Source: Theobroma cacao (Eukaryota; Streptophyta; Magnoliopsida; Malvales; Malvaceae). Taken from it: 64,000 bases of DNA. The notes below the pieces were generated by a model, which saw nothing but the letters and a program-made list of their open reading frames with translations, searched no databases and had not been told where the DNA came from. Where the stretch lies: the NCBI RefSeq assembly GCF_000208745.1, contig NC_030857.1, forward strand, positions 9,414,080 to 9,478,079. Direction: 5' to 3'. A program made the position numbers and the translations under genes. Shown here piece after piece: positions 10,650 through 21,749 of the stretch (the first letter of the stretch is position 1; each line of letters opens with the position of its first letter).

Positions 10650-12263
10650 TGTTAGATTTTTCTCCATGCAAGAATACGTATTGCAACAAGTAATATGAAG
10701 GTAGTTAGAGTGTCAAATCCCACAAGGAATTTCACCAACTTAAGCTAAGTGCTAAAATTGTAGCAAACTAACTTTATCCATGTAATCAAAATTAAAAGAT
10801 TAATTAAAATCAAAATTGAATTAACAACCTAAACTAATAGTTGACTAACAAAGTTTACTAGAAAAATAATTGGTTAAAAGCTTAGGATTATGATATCCCT
10901 CAACACTTCATTTGAATTCTCAATCCTTCTCTAAATTTACTTTAATGGATTGCATTGCTAGCCTAGAGTCCCAAGTTATTTGTAAGTCTATGTCAAGATG
11001 CTCCTAAAAATATCTCTCTCAATTAATGAATGTATGACTACATAATTCAAATGAAGAAAGATTCATTAAGTTTACGCTCTAATCTTGGCTACATGCAACA
11101 CATAGGTAAATGTCTATCCTATATGCAAATCAAATCACCTAATCAACTTATTGAATTTGAACACATGCTATTCCAGTAATGGCTTAATCTAAACTCCCTT
11201 CGTCAAGTTGTATTTAGATATCTAAATTAATCTAATTGGTGATCAAGCAATTAGAAGCATTAAACATAGAATTGGAATAAACAACTCATATTCCATTGAT
11301 AATGAGCTAAAGAGAGATAAAGTATTCAAACTACATGTTAGGTTCAATCATAATCCTAGAAAATGTAAATTAGTTCATAACTAAAGATAAAAACATAATC
11401 CAAAGAAATTTAACCATTGTAACAATTCAAGAAAAACAAAGAATAAAAAAAGAATAACAAAAACTAAAGATTTGTCAAATCTTCAATCTTTAATCTTGCA
11501 AAATCTTTTTTTGCTTTCTTGATTATTTTTTAGCCATTTTTTTTCAGATAAAATCTTCTCAAAACCTCCAGTTTGATTGCCTCAAATTTTCCTTTTAAAA
11601 GCCTCCAAGTGACCTAATTCTACTAAAATTTGAAAAAAGAAAGCTTGAATATTAGAATAGGGTGTTGTGACCTCAGCTCCTCAAGCGTCACGACCTTGTG
11701 CTCTCAGCTACAGTATGATGCTTTTTCTTCATGGGTGCTACGGCCATGGCTCCTTGGATGCCGTGGCATCAGCTTCTTGCTACAATATAATGTTTTGTGT
11801 AAATTCTAGAATAGTCTCTCTTCTCCTGACATGATTTTCACCTTGTTTTGATCTAAACTGGGTAAAGTGGTAAACATAAAAGTTGTAGCCATATCTCCTA
11901 GCTTTCCAATGTCTTAAGAATGACATCAATTGGACTTTTATAGAAAGAGTTATGCTCAAAATATCATAGCATATAAGACCAAAGTTATCACTATACTTGC
12001 ACAGATTATCACCAAATAAGGTTTTTTCATCGAATTTCCTACAAAAACAATAAAATAGATCAGCAATAACTAAACTTAAAAAAATTTAAAGTAATTTAAC
12101 ATAAAATTAAACTGAAATAACTTAAACTAAACTACTCATTATGCATTGAACTTAACTAAGAAAAACAACTAAAATACTTAATTCCAAACCTAAAATCTCA
12201 ATGACTTAGCTACTTAAGCACCCAAAATGTGACAAAATAACTCTATATAAAAGAATTATCACA
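10650..12263 (-). mobile_element. Athila-like LTR, first copy
   Basis: Reverse-strand LTR of 1614 bp running from TGTGATAATTC (12263) to a CTAACA end (10650). It aligns along its length with 35971-43991, minus insertions, sharing the 'aactctatata-aa' start region, a 'ctgggtaaagtggtaaacata' block (11865-11885) and the 'gcaagaata-gtattg' block near its 3' end. Upstream on the reverse strand is GACTAGCAAAATCTTAAGTTTG, a candidate polypurine side, which makes this the 3' LTR. No coding sequence. Confidence 0.7.
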
Positions 12264-12488
12264 CTTGCAAACTTAAGATTTTGCTAGTCCTCATGTAACA
12301 TGCAAAATAAAATGCAATAACGTAAATGAAGAAAATAACTTAACTAGAAATAAATTGCACCAACTCAATAATCACCTTTGATATACTCATAAGTTATTCC
12401 ATATTCTCAACTCTAAGTAACACATAAATATTATTCAAGATAATGTTTTAATTCAAAAGCAAGCTCATCATCGAATGGTTTTCATGTC
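12264..12488 (-). other. Athila-like internal region next to the 3' LTR
   Basis: Non-coding. Its first 40 bp match the flank of the second Athila-like LTR at 43992, so it is internal sequence and not host flank. Confidence 0.6.
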
Positions 12489-14760
12489 TGTAACACTCCC
12501 AATTTTTTATGTAAATTAAGTTAAATGAGAATGATCTATTAAATATTTTGTGCCTTGAGGACATTAATGATTTGTGATATATGCTGAGTATTTGAGAGTG
12601 TACATGTTGACACTTAGGTAAATTTTTAAGAAAATAGTGATAAATTCATGATTTAGAGGTTTGATTCGTATTTGATATGATAATGGATGATATGTTATGT
12701 GTGGGTTGAATTTAAGAAGTGATTTGAGGTTGTGGAAGAAGTTTAGAACAAGTTTAGGCTTTGCAGAGAGCTATTTTTATAAATCTAGACCTAAAAAGTC
12801 AAGTATGTTGGTCTAAGATCGATGATAGGATCTTTATAGTCGATCCTAGGAAGGAAAAATGGGAGAAATGCAAGCATACTGGTGCAAGATCAGCTATAGG
12901 GCTTTCATAGTCGATCTTGTGAAGAAAAGTCGATAGAAACTGGACATTTTAGTCCAAGATAGACTATAAGTCCTTTATAGTCGATCTTGGGAAGGGAAAT
13001 GGGGGAAATTTGCCAGTCAAGGTTGACTATAAACTTCCCATAATCAATTCTAGGCTATCAAATTAGCTTAAATCGGGCTTAAAAGCCCTAAAATCGAACC
13101 TTTGTCATTTTATCCCTTTTTCCTTTATTCCTTCACCATTTTCTCTCAAATTTTACCCCTTTCAAACCCATTCAAATCCAACAATCAATCTTGGATTCTA
13201 AATGTTGGAGGTAAGTGTTTTCACTTCCAAAAGTTAGTTTATGTGATTTTCACTTTTTCTCTCTAAAACCTAAAACCTTAACTCCCAATAATAATTTTTA
13301 AAGTACTTGGAGTTATTTGGCATAAATGTGGAGCTTAGAAAACACTTCTAGAGGTAAGATTAAATGTTTGTACCAATTGATTTCTAATTTAACTGATGGA
13401 TAACTTAGATCTTACTTTGGTTCAACTTCGAGTGAAATTGGCCCCCTTGAGTTGAGTGAGGATTTGGGGTAAATAATAGCACAACCTAGCTTTTAAGGTA
13501 TGGGTTTAGCTCATGGTTGAAGGATTTGAGCTTATGTGTTGGATTACTAAAGATTTGATTATTTTTAGAAAAGTTGACATTTTTCAAAAGCTAGAATTAA
13601 AATTGTTTTGTGATGTTTTGATGTGCTTAAGGGAAGATTGAGCCATTTGGGAACATTGGTGAGTTGAAAAATGGTTGGAAGCTAAGGATCGAAGTGTGGA
13701 TGTGGAGTACTTCTCATTTGTCAATGTGAATGGCGAAACTTTTATGGATAGGAGCATAATAGCTAGAGTGCATGTATGCTTCTATAATAAAAATGCATGA
13801 TGTATGCTATGTATGAGCCATAAGTATGTCTAGTGGTAGAATTCATAGACTAGAAAATGTTTATGAATAACGTGATGCGCCTAGAAGTAGTGAGCCTATG
13901 CTAATGATGTTAATATGTTATGATGCTATAATGAATGTGCATATGATGAATATGTCTAGAAATGTTGAGTCTAGACTAGTGAATGTTATGAGAATTATAT
14001 GATATGCCTAGAAGGATAGTACCTACACTAATGTGATGATGATCTATTATGATAAGTATAATTGATTGAGATCATGAATAACGAATGTGAATAGTCCATG
14101 GATGATTCTAGGCAATGTTATGATGTGGAATAAGTGTATCTCAACCGTGGAGGATTACTGGATGATTAATATTATGAGGTTAAGTGTGTCCATACCCCTA
14201 TACTATGTCTCGCTTGTGATTCTTTCCCATAGTGCTACACTGCCATCCATTGAGATCGTTCCTTTGATGTTTAATGACTCCGTTGTTTGTATGAGGTTAA
14301 GTTTGTATATACACGTTTAAAGGACATGTGTAGCAACTATCTCTGCACATTACAATTGATTTATACTCCTGATCGTTAAGTACTAGTGTGACTCACCCCC
14401 TTTGATTGTATTGTGTAGATAAATATACACTAAGGATCAGGTGACTTAGTGCTGTCAACATCAGGCACATAATTTTGGTAGGTGGTATGTTATCCACTAG
14501 GGTTGTATCTCTGCTAAGTCATAGACAAGTCCTACGCTTCTGCAGTGTATAAAATGGTTATGTTTTAGGGTGGATTACATGGGTACTGCATCACCTTGTA
14601 TGAAGTCATGTAATGAGATGTTTAATAACTTGATGAGTTAGCCAATGCAAGACTATGCATATGTTATGTTTAAGACTTGAATGTTATTACAAGTCAAGAG
14701 GCTAATGTTGAATATTAAAGATTTAAGATTAGTCAAATGATGTTGGCCATGAGGCCTTAC
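12489..14760 (+). mobile_element. Probable degenerate gypsy-type LTR insertion
   Basis: Starts TGTAACACTCCC, a common chromovirus LTR terminus, and carries LTR-like parts in order: tandem hairpins (12811-13052), a pyrimidine-rich leader, the donor-like GGAG/GTAAGTG at 13209, and a 3' region with 'gactcacccccttt' (14391). A possible end is GGCCTTACA near 14760. I could not find a matching TSD (ATGTC precedes the start), so the right boundary and the solo-LTR interpretation are uncertain. Short ORFs inside do not resemble known proteins. Confidence 0.45.
12811..13052. repeat. Four tandem hairpin units, about 70-bp period
   Basis: Each unit has an inverted repeat pairing AAGATNGACTATA with TATAGTCGATCTT around a 4-8 base loop. 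Units begin near 12811, 12882, 12952 and 13016. The third is the best preserved. Confidence 0.85.
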
Positions 14761-15644
14761 AATTCTGAGATATGTTAAATAGGACTTACTTATGAAGCCA
14801 AGGGGATAAAAATATGTAACAAGGTGGTTTGAAAGGCTCAGTTGGTCCAAAGATGGTCTAAATCATTTCCTTAACTACGTATAGCCTAGGATTTCGCCTT
14901 GAGACAGAATCAAACAAATTCTAGAACTCAAGAAATTAGTCAAAATTTCACATTCACATAAACCTTTTCTGGATGTGCATAATACTTCAAAGCAAAAGAT
15001 ATGATGCTCAATTTATGGAAAATTTCTTCCTAACAATAAAGCTTAGCATAAGAATTTACATAATACTTAAATAATATTCACATTTACTAAGAGCAAAAGA
15101 TAACAAAATAACTAGGTTTCATCATTGGATAGGTAAATCAAAGAAATTGGCAAAACTAACTTTAGTTCAAGTTCTTGAAACATGGAAAAAATTAAATGAT
15201 AAACAAACTTATTAAACTTAAAATCTAAAAAACATAAATGCACAAGAGATTAAACCCAAGCCTAAAAACTTAAAAGTCCCCCTAAACTTTAAACTAGCAT
15301 TGTCCTCAATGTTACTAAAATAGATAAAAAAAGGAAATAGAATATTCCCTTAGAAACATGGAAAGACTCTACTCTTCCTCTTCATCTTTATCTTTGTCAC
15401 CAATGTTTGTGGGAGGCTTTTTGTTTTTTACTGCAAAGAGAAAATAAATAGAGATTCATGTAGAAATATAAATAAATAATATGAAAATAACTTAAAAGAG
15501 AAAATATGAGTTTCAAAAGCTTGGGTAGCCTCTCAAGAAACGTTTTTTTATAGTCAATAGCTTGACTATGGCTGGTCTTTATTATTGTCCAGTGGAATGA
15601 TTTAGGATCTTTGGTGAACCAATTCACCTCCCAAACAATATTAG
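14761..15644 (-). other. Non-coding 3' region of the Athila-like element
   Basis: AT-rich, with no supported ORF. It lies between the integrase remnant at 15645 and the 3' LTR, where Athila elements carry a long untranslated or envelope-like region; no envelope signature is visible. Confidence 0.5.
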
Positions 15645-15782
15645 AGATGTTGCCCATCCATGCCGAATGGTCTAGTATCCTTACTACTAATAACTATTGC
15701 ACCATAAAGATAAACCTTAACCACCTTGTAAGGACTTGACCACTTTGATTTTTGTTCCATGGAAAGAGCTTGACTAATGTTG
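15645..15782 (-). pseudogene. Integrase C-terminus remnant, Athila-like
   Basis: Reverse-strand reading gives, with a frame change, SQALSMEQKSKWSSPYKVVKVYLYGAIVI followed by FGMDGQ. This fits the C-terminal segment of Athila integrase (K-W-GPF-V-YGAVEI...NGQ pattern). It directly abuts the protease region at 15783, so RT, RNase H and the integrase core have been deleted. Confidence 0.6.
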
Positions 15783-16375
15783 TTAGTAACACTTGTTGTG
15801 CAACCTTAAAATCAAGATTAATTGAAGGTGGTGGAATCTACTCACTTTTCTCCACAAAAACTTTAAGGGGTTTCTTTCAAATTTCTTGTCAAAAACCTCT
15901 TTAGCAAACTCATCAATTGCATCCATTCTATGGCAAATTTTTGTAGAGGAAAGATACTTAATTGTATTGAATATATTAAAATCAATTACTGCCTTTCCAA
16001 CTTTGAAAGTCATCTTACCATTCTCCATATCTATGATTGGTTTGGCTTTAGCCAAGAATGGTCGTCTCAAAATAAGAGGAATTTCATCATCTTCTTCTAT
16101 CTCAAGCACAATAAAGTCCACTAGAATGTACAACTTCCCAACTTTAACCAAAACATCCTTTATAATCCTAACAGGGTACTTGATTGTTTTGTCTGCTAAC
16201 TACAAAGAAGCTATAGTTGGTTTAATCTCATTAAGTCCAAGTTTCCTAGCAATAGACAAAGGCATAATTAAAACACCAGCATCCAAATCACATAAAGCTT
16301 TAGAAAATTGAACACCATAATTAGTACAAGGGATAGAAAAACTCCTTAGATCCTTAAGCTTTAGTGGAAGCTTAT
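15783..16375 (-). pseudogene. Athila-like protease, 3' part of a frame split by element O
   Basis: Reverse strand: KLKDLRSFSIPC near 16350, then ALCDLDAGVLIMPLSIARKLGL (about 16240-16300; the Athila form of the aspartic site is DLGAS, here changed to DLDAG), LQLADKTIKYP, then KLYILVDFIVLEIEEDDEIPLILRRPFLA (about 16060-16140; usual form LGRPFLAT) and KMTFKVGKAV. The reading continues at 35713 on the far side of the 19.3 kb insertion. The altered catalytic context and later deletion show it is inactive. Confidence 0.85.
16371..16375. repeat. TSD of element O, left copy (CTTAT)
   Basis: CTTAT here and at 35708-35712 flank the termini TGTAATACC...CTGTGACA exactly. Confidence 0.95.
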
Positions 16376-17001
16376 TGTAATACCCCGTACTTTGATATGG
16401 TGACTAATAAAGCTTATTGGATGCTAATTGAGGTTAATTACAATGTTTAAAAGTGATGAAAGATGAAAGGAATAGTTTGGGATAAAATATTTCGCATGCG
16501 AGGAAATAACAAAATAATAATATTTTTATCGAGGAAGAATTTATTAGATAAACAGTGATTCAGAAGTGAAGTAAGGCATAATAAGGTATTTTGGGCACCA
16601 AGGAGACAAAAAGAATGTGAGACCTCGACCTCTATAGACCCGTAACTAGTAGTAGATGTGATAACATGGACTAGGGGCAATTTCATCATTTCTCATGATG
16701 AGCTCTTGGAAGTAGCTTTCAACTATTATTAAGGTCTAAATAGACCTAAGGAATAAATGGATGATGGTAAAATGAATGAAGAAGATAGAAATATCGATAA
16801 TTTTCACAATAGGGGCAAAACGATCATTTTGCATCTCGAGTCCAAATTTTTAAGTTTTCATGAACTCGAGTATTTCTAGACTCTTATGGACCTTGTCTTA
16901 GTGTCAAAGAAGTAAAAAGATTGTATAAAGGCAATGGAAAGACAAAATGATCTTGTTAAGGGCATTTTGGTAATTACATAAGAAAATGGATAAACATAAG
17001 G

Positions 17002-17010
17002 CATAAATAT
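17002..17010 (+). promoter_or_regulatory. Candidate TATA box, O 5' LTR
   Basis: CATAAATAT, also at 33710 (O 3' LTR) and 37810 (LTR E); copy B has TATAAAAA at 22363 and TATAAAAG at 29782 in the corresponding place, about 300 bp upstream of the conserved GTGAGT site. Confidence 0.55.
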
Positions 17011-17920
17011 CTAAGTTTCTAGCAAGTTCTTCAAATTTCCAGCAACTTCTTCCTTTCTCACATTTTCTTACCTTCCATGGGAGCTTGCTTTGAAACCTCC
17101 ATAGATTTTCTCAAGTTAACCCCAATTTTCATGCTTTTGTGTACCTTTTCGCAAAGTCCTTTGTGCTTTCTTACTCTTTCACCTTAAAACACTCAAAAGC
17201 CTTTCCGTAATACTTTCCCTCACTAGTTGGACATTTTAGAGAGAGAAAGAGAGATTTTTCACAAGAATTCGAAAGCTTTTGAAAAGGAATTCGATTACAA
17301 AGCTACCAAGGTGAGTAATGAAACTGAGTTGATTTTTTTTAGTTGTTGAGAATGGCTAGTGGCTAGAATTGTGAGTGTCTTGTAGTTGAGGTGGTCTATT
17401 CATTTTTAGGGTGACTAGAGTAGTGAAATAAATAGCCACTTAATGGTAATTAGAAGCTAGTTAGGAATAACTAGCGAACTTGAGTTAGGAAATAGCTTTT
17501 GGAATTATATTAATGCCAATTTGGGTGATTGAGATACTATTGGGTGTGATAGGTTCCAACAAGATCCCACATCTCCATTCGAAGCATTAGTCGAAGTTGG
17601 AGTCGATTTAAGAATTAACAAAGACACTGTGAGTGAACTTGCACTAAAAATATTTTGGGAAATGTATTGGTATTTGGACGAAGCGTGTGAATGATTTTTG
17701 TTTGATTGTTCCATAAAGATTATGCATGGGAACAAGCCTTTATTAAAAAGTTTTACGTTGTGAGTGTGCAAAATGATGAATCCTTGTGCCTTATATGATG
17801 TTTATATAAATATATATGATGCGTATTGATAGTTAATATTGTGTAATAAATATAACCATGCGTGTGTGTGATACGGGGGATGCACATGCCAGTGATGATG
17901 AGGTGTGAAAGTGTGGATAG

Positions 17921-18055
17921 TGATGTTGATGTGTGCGAGTAGGGAGTGCACACGATGATGTTGATGTGTGCGAGTAAGGAGTTCACACGATGATGTTGAT
18001 GTGTGCGAGTAGGGAGTGCACATGATGATATTGCCTTGTGCATGTAGGGAGTGCA
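17921..18055. repeat. 35-bp minisatellite, 4 units (O 5' LTR)
   Basis: Four units of 'gatgttgatgtgtgcgagta' plus 'gggagtgcacac'; the last is diverged. The 3' LTR of the same element has six units. Confidence 0.9.
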
Positions 18056-18204
18056 CATTGGCTTAGTGAGGTGGTGGTATTCGTGTTTATATTTGTATAT
18101 ATACATGTGTAAGAGAAAGTTATGAATATAGTAGGTGGATGTAATGTATGTGAAATCTTGCACGTTGAACCTTGAAATCTTGCTAATTATCTTTAAATTG
18201 AATT

Positions 18205-18281
18205 GTATTGCAGCGAGAAACTCTCGGGTTCTTGCCGCACGAATCTTGCTGTAGCGAGAATCCACTCTCGCTGCAGCGAGA
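18205..18281. repeat. Palindromes GCTGCAGC in O 5' LTR
   Basis: Includes the perfect 16-bp palindrome TCTCGCTGCAGCGAGA (18266-18281) and two decayed copies at about 18205 and 18244. Confidence 0.85.
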
Positions 18282-18920
18282 AACCTTTTGTCATGTTTAC
18301 TACCTTGCTTGGTTTCTGTAATATTTTCTACTTCTTTAACCTCACGGTTGATCATGGATTTTCAACATCAAGGAATTAGTTAATCAAGTTTGAAATGAGG
18401 GGTTTTAATCAGAATTAAACTAAATTGCATTCTGTTTGAATCTAAGTGCATCATGATTTTTAAACTTTCCTTATCGTCGCTTGTTCCTTTCCTATATTCA
18501 CTCACTGGGTTTATACTCACTGTTTTCAACTTCATGTTTTTAGATTAGAAGGCAGTTAGAAACTAGGTCGAGGTGTCCTCGTAGATTAGTCTCCTTAGTA
18601 GGTATCTCGGCAATCAATAGCTATACCTTCACCAAGGTCACTTCGCTGGAAGTCGAGTATCTCTTTTGTTGTTTATAGATAAACCCGATGTAAATTACTA
18701 AGGTATTTGTCTTAGACAATATATGTATACTTTGAATGGTAATGCCACTATGAGTTGACAATGGTTAACATTATTCTGAGTTTGAATTATGAAATGTGAC
18801 TTTAGGAACATGTGATAGAATGAAGAATTGATTATGCAAATAGGCTTGCTTGGATTTAGTGGGCTATGCCCATTGGGTCCATGCGTCAGTCATGGCCCGA
18901 AAATTGGGCTGTGACAATGT

Positions 18921-18933
18921 TGGTATCAGAGCT
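18921..18933 (+). promoter_or_regulatory. Primer-binding site of element O
   Basis: TGGTATCAGAGCT, four bases after the LTR end; matches the 12-base plant initiator tRNA-Met site TGGTATCAGAGC. Confidence 0.9.
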
Positions 18934-21744
18934 CTAGGTTTAGTCTAGTCCTAAGAATTCTCATGTCAGTTAGCAGAGTTGTCAGAGTTAATGTAGAGTC
19001 TTGTTTATGGCTTGTGACAGCAGCACAAGTCATAGACAAGAGGCTATATAAACTCCTATTCTTAGTAACCTACCCTTTGGCTAAACTCATATAAAGGTCA
19101 TAAGTGGTGCCGTCATTCGGGTTTGAGATGTCACCCTAGACACGAGCTGTTGTTGGAAGATTTTAAGTAAATGTTCCTAATAAAAGGTTAGCGTGATGGT
19201 ATATCCCTCCGATAAAGGATGGAGAAAAGTGGAGTTAGATTAATAGGTCTGTAATAACTTGTTCATTTGGTGGAGTTAAAGGTTGAGCCCAAGATTGTCA
19301 ATGAGAAGAAAATTTGATGACTATGACTTGTATTTGAGGTCAATATAAAAGAGCACGTGAGATAATGGTAATAAGGGGTGTACTTTGATTGGAATGACTA
19401 GTGATTGTTATAAATGAAGTGTGGTCATCAAGAAAAAGGCTAGTAAACCAAACTGCTTTGAGGATGAGCTTGAATTTTACTATGCTTAGTATGAAGCCAA
19501 AGGATTAAAGGATTAGTTGTGGACTTGGCAGCTTGAAGTTAAATGACTTAAAAGTGTTGATTTTAGTTTAAATGTCATATGGAGTTCTATGTTTGAGCTT
19601 AGTATACAAGTTGCTTTAAAGATCCATTTAAAAGTTTATATGGTTCAATATACAACCTATGATGTAAATGATTAGTTTTGAATATGATTTCTCCAAAAGT
19701 AAGAGATTTAGAAAATGTTGACTATTGGATAAGCTCGAAGAAGGAGCATCTGCATCGTAAGTTTACGAATTTGGATCTCATGGTCGCAAAACCGAGATGC
19801 AATGATTAAGTGAATTGTCCACCTTACTAATGTTAACGGTTAAGGATTGATGAGTAAAGTTAAGCCCGTAATGCGAAGTGATGTACACTTTGATATTTAT
19901 GTACCTAAGAGTTATTTAGAGATCATTGGTTAATCAAATTTGCACTAAATGTCATGCTAAAGGTTTGTGAATGTTAGTAGTGCAATGTGTTCAAAGGGTG
20001 ATTTTGACATACCACCAAATGTGGAATAGATATGCTGAGATTAATGTTTCGATCGCGAATTTGTGATAGAAAGCTAGTTGTGCAAATTGTGGGTTTCCTG
20101 ACCATGAAATATATGGAGGTTATCAATATGTAGACATATACTTAGAGTTGTACATCTTGTGATCCCCATGCGTCATATGGAAAGAGATATCCCATAGAAG
20201 AACTTAGCCTAATTGGTGGTTATATGGCTATAAGCTTGGTATGAGATTGAGAATGCCCTAACATGTATGGGGAGTGTGTTGTGAAAGGCCGAAAGTTATT
20301 AAGATGAATAATGGGAGAAATCAGTGAGACTATAGGTGACACTTTGAATGGTTAACGTGATTAAGTCAAGGATTGTAAAGTTAAGTATGGAGGGAATTAT
20401 AAAAATGATGCCATAACATTATAACAATGATAATCTGACACAAATATAGTCCATTTGAGGTAAATTATGGAACTTGGAAAGATGAATTCTTGATTTGATA
20501 AAGATCGTGAATGTAGAATGTGGAGAACAATGAACTATTTTTATGATCATTTGTACTGAAAGTCAAAAACTATTTGAGTTACTAGACAATAAAGACAATT
20601 AATTATGGATGGTAAGAATTATGGGGTGCCATAAATAATGAATAATTATGCGTGTAGTGATATTTATATTGTGAATTCATTACACCATATGGGAAAGATA
20701 TTCTAAGGTAGGACTTAGTGATTAAGGATAAGAGTTACAAGATAATATGAGTTAAAAGTATTGACTTGGCCTACTACATATGATAAGCAAAGAGAAGATA
20801 TACGTGCTTATGGAAATTGTGGTATAGGCTTAGAGGAAAACTTTGCAGTTGGAAATGATTAATGTAGTAGCCTTACAGGTAAGAGAGTCAATTTGATAAG
20901 GTAAATTTCAGCAGCTACAATGCCGCAATGCTGATTGCCCAACACTGCTGTGTTAAGGACTCCTCATGTCTAGAAGGCATGGGCAAATCCTGATTGGCAT
21001 GTAGATGAAATTCATGAGTTGAATTATGGTTATTGGTTTAGATGCTAAGCTTTGTTAATTGAAGCTTTAAGTGCATTGGAAAAGTGTTTAGATGACTAAA
21101 TTGAAAGGTTTCTTTATTGCCTTATATATATGGGCATGTAAGCAAAGGTAAGAGAAGTTAAAGAGTTCTTAAGATGGCTACGTTGAGATAAATTACCGTG
21201 TGAAGAATTAAGATGAATAATATGTTGACTAAAGTCAAATCCGAAGAAATAAAGTAGACAAGAAATTAAGCTTTGTTAAAGGCTAAGGAAAAAGTGAGTG
21301 AAAAGTTGGATGAATGTATGAGACATTGATAAGGGACGTCAAAACCAAAGAATGAAAGTGTGAATGAAAAATTACAAGCGTGACATAGAAAATGAGTTAA
21401 TGTAAAGTATCGTTATGAGGAATTATAAATCTTGTCTTGACTTAGTTGAATGAAAAGGATTGATGACAATACAAGGCCAATTATGTGGCATACTAGAAAC
21501 ATATGAGTATAAACTGAGGATTGAATAAATGAATATGCATTTATATATCTTAGAGAATAAGTGCTTGCCTTTGTAATGATATGCTCGAAATGTTAATGAG
21601 CAAATAAGTGATTAAGTGTTTTAACAAAACATGAACATTTTTTAGAAGGAATTACCAAACATATGCGACAAGTATAATATATGGAATTTTGAAACTTGCT
21701 GAGGAGCCTGACAACTAAACCACGGGTTAAGTGATTATAAGTGG
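18934..21744 (+). other. Internal region of O, left part, non-coding
   Basis: 2.8 kb of AT-rich DNA. Only short chance ORFs are present and none shows a retroviral motif. Not an obvious decayed pol when compared by eye with copies A-C. Confidence 0.7.
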
Positions 21745-21749
21745 TGAGA
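21745..21749. repeat. TSD of copy B, left (TGAGA)
   Basis: TGAGA here and at 31465-31469 flank copy B exactly. Confidence 0.95.

Larger units (their letters stand above)
16376..18916 (+). mobile_element. 5' LTR of element O
   Basis: 2541 bp, TGTAATACCCCGTAC to GGGCTGTGACA. The first 240 bp (16376-16615) are absent from the LTRs of copies A-C; the rest starts with TGTGAGACCTCGACC like theirs. Landmarks: palindromic box GCAAAACGATCATTTTGC (16815-16832), TATA-like CATAAATAT (17002-17010), donor-like AAG/GTGAGT at 17311, acceptor-like GATAG/GTTCC at 17552, donor-like GTGAGT at 17639, a 35-bp minisatellite (17921-18055), palindromes (18205-18281) and an acceptor-like TTTTTAG at 18543. Confidence 0.9.

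Noticed and set aside
17921..18055. Possible CRISPR-like array
   Set aside because: The repeats are directly adjacent without unique spacers, lie in a retrotransposon LTR and the DNA is plant nuclear.
19000..21744. Degenerate host transcript within element O
   Set aside because: Lies between a valid PBS and a nested insertion and belongs to the internal region of O; no coding signal was found on either strand.
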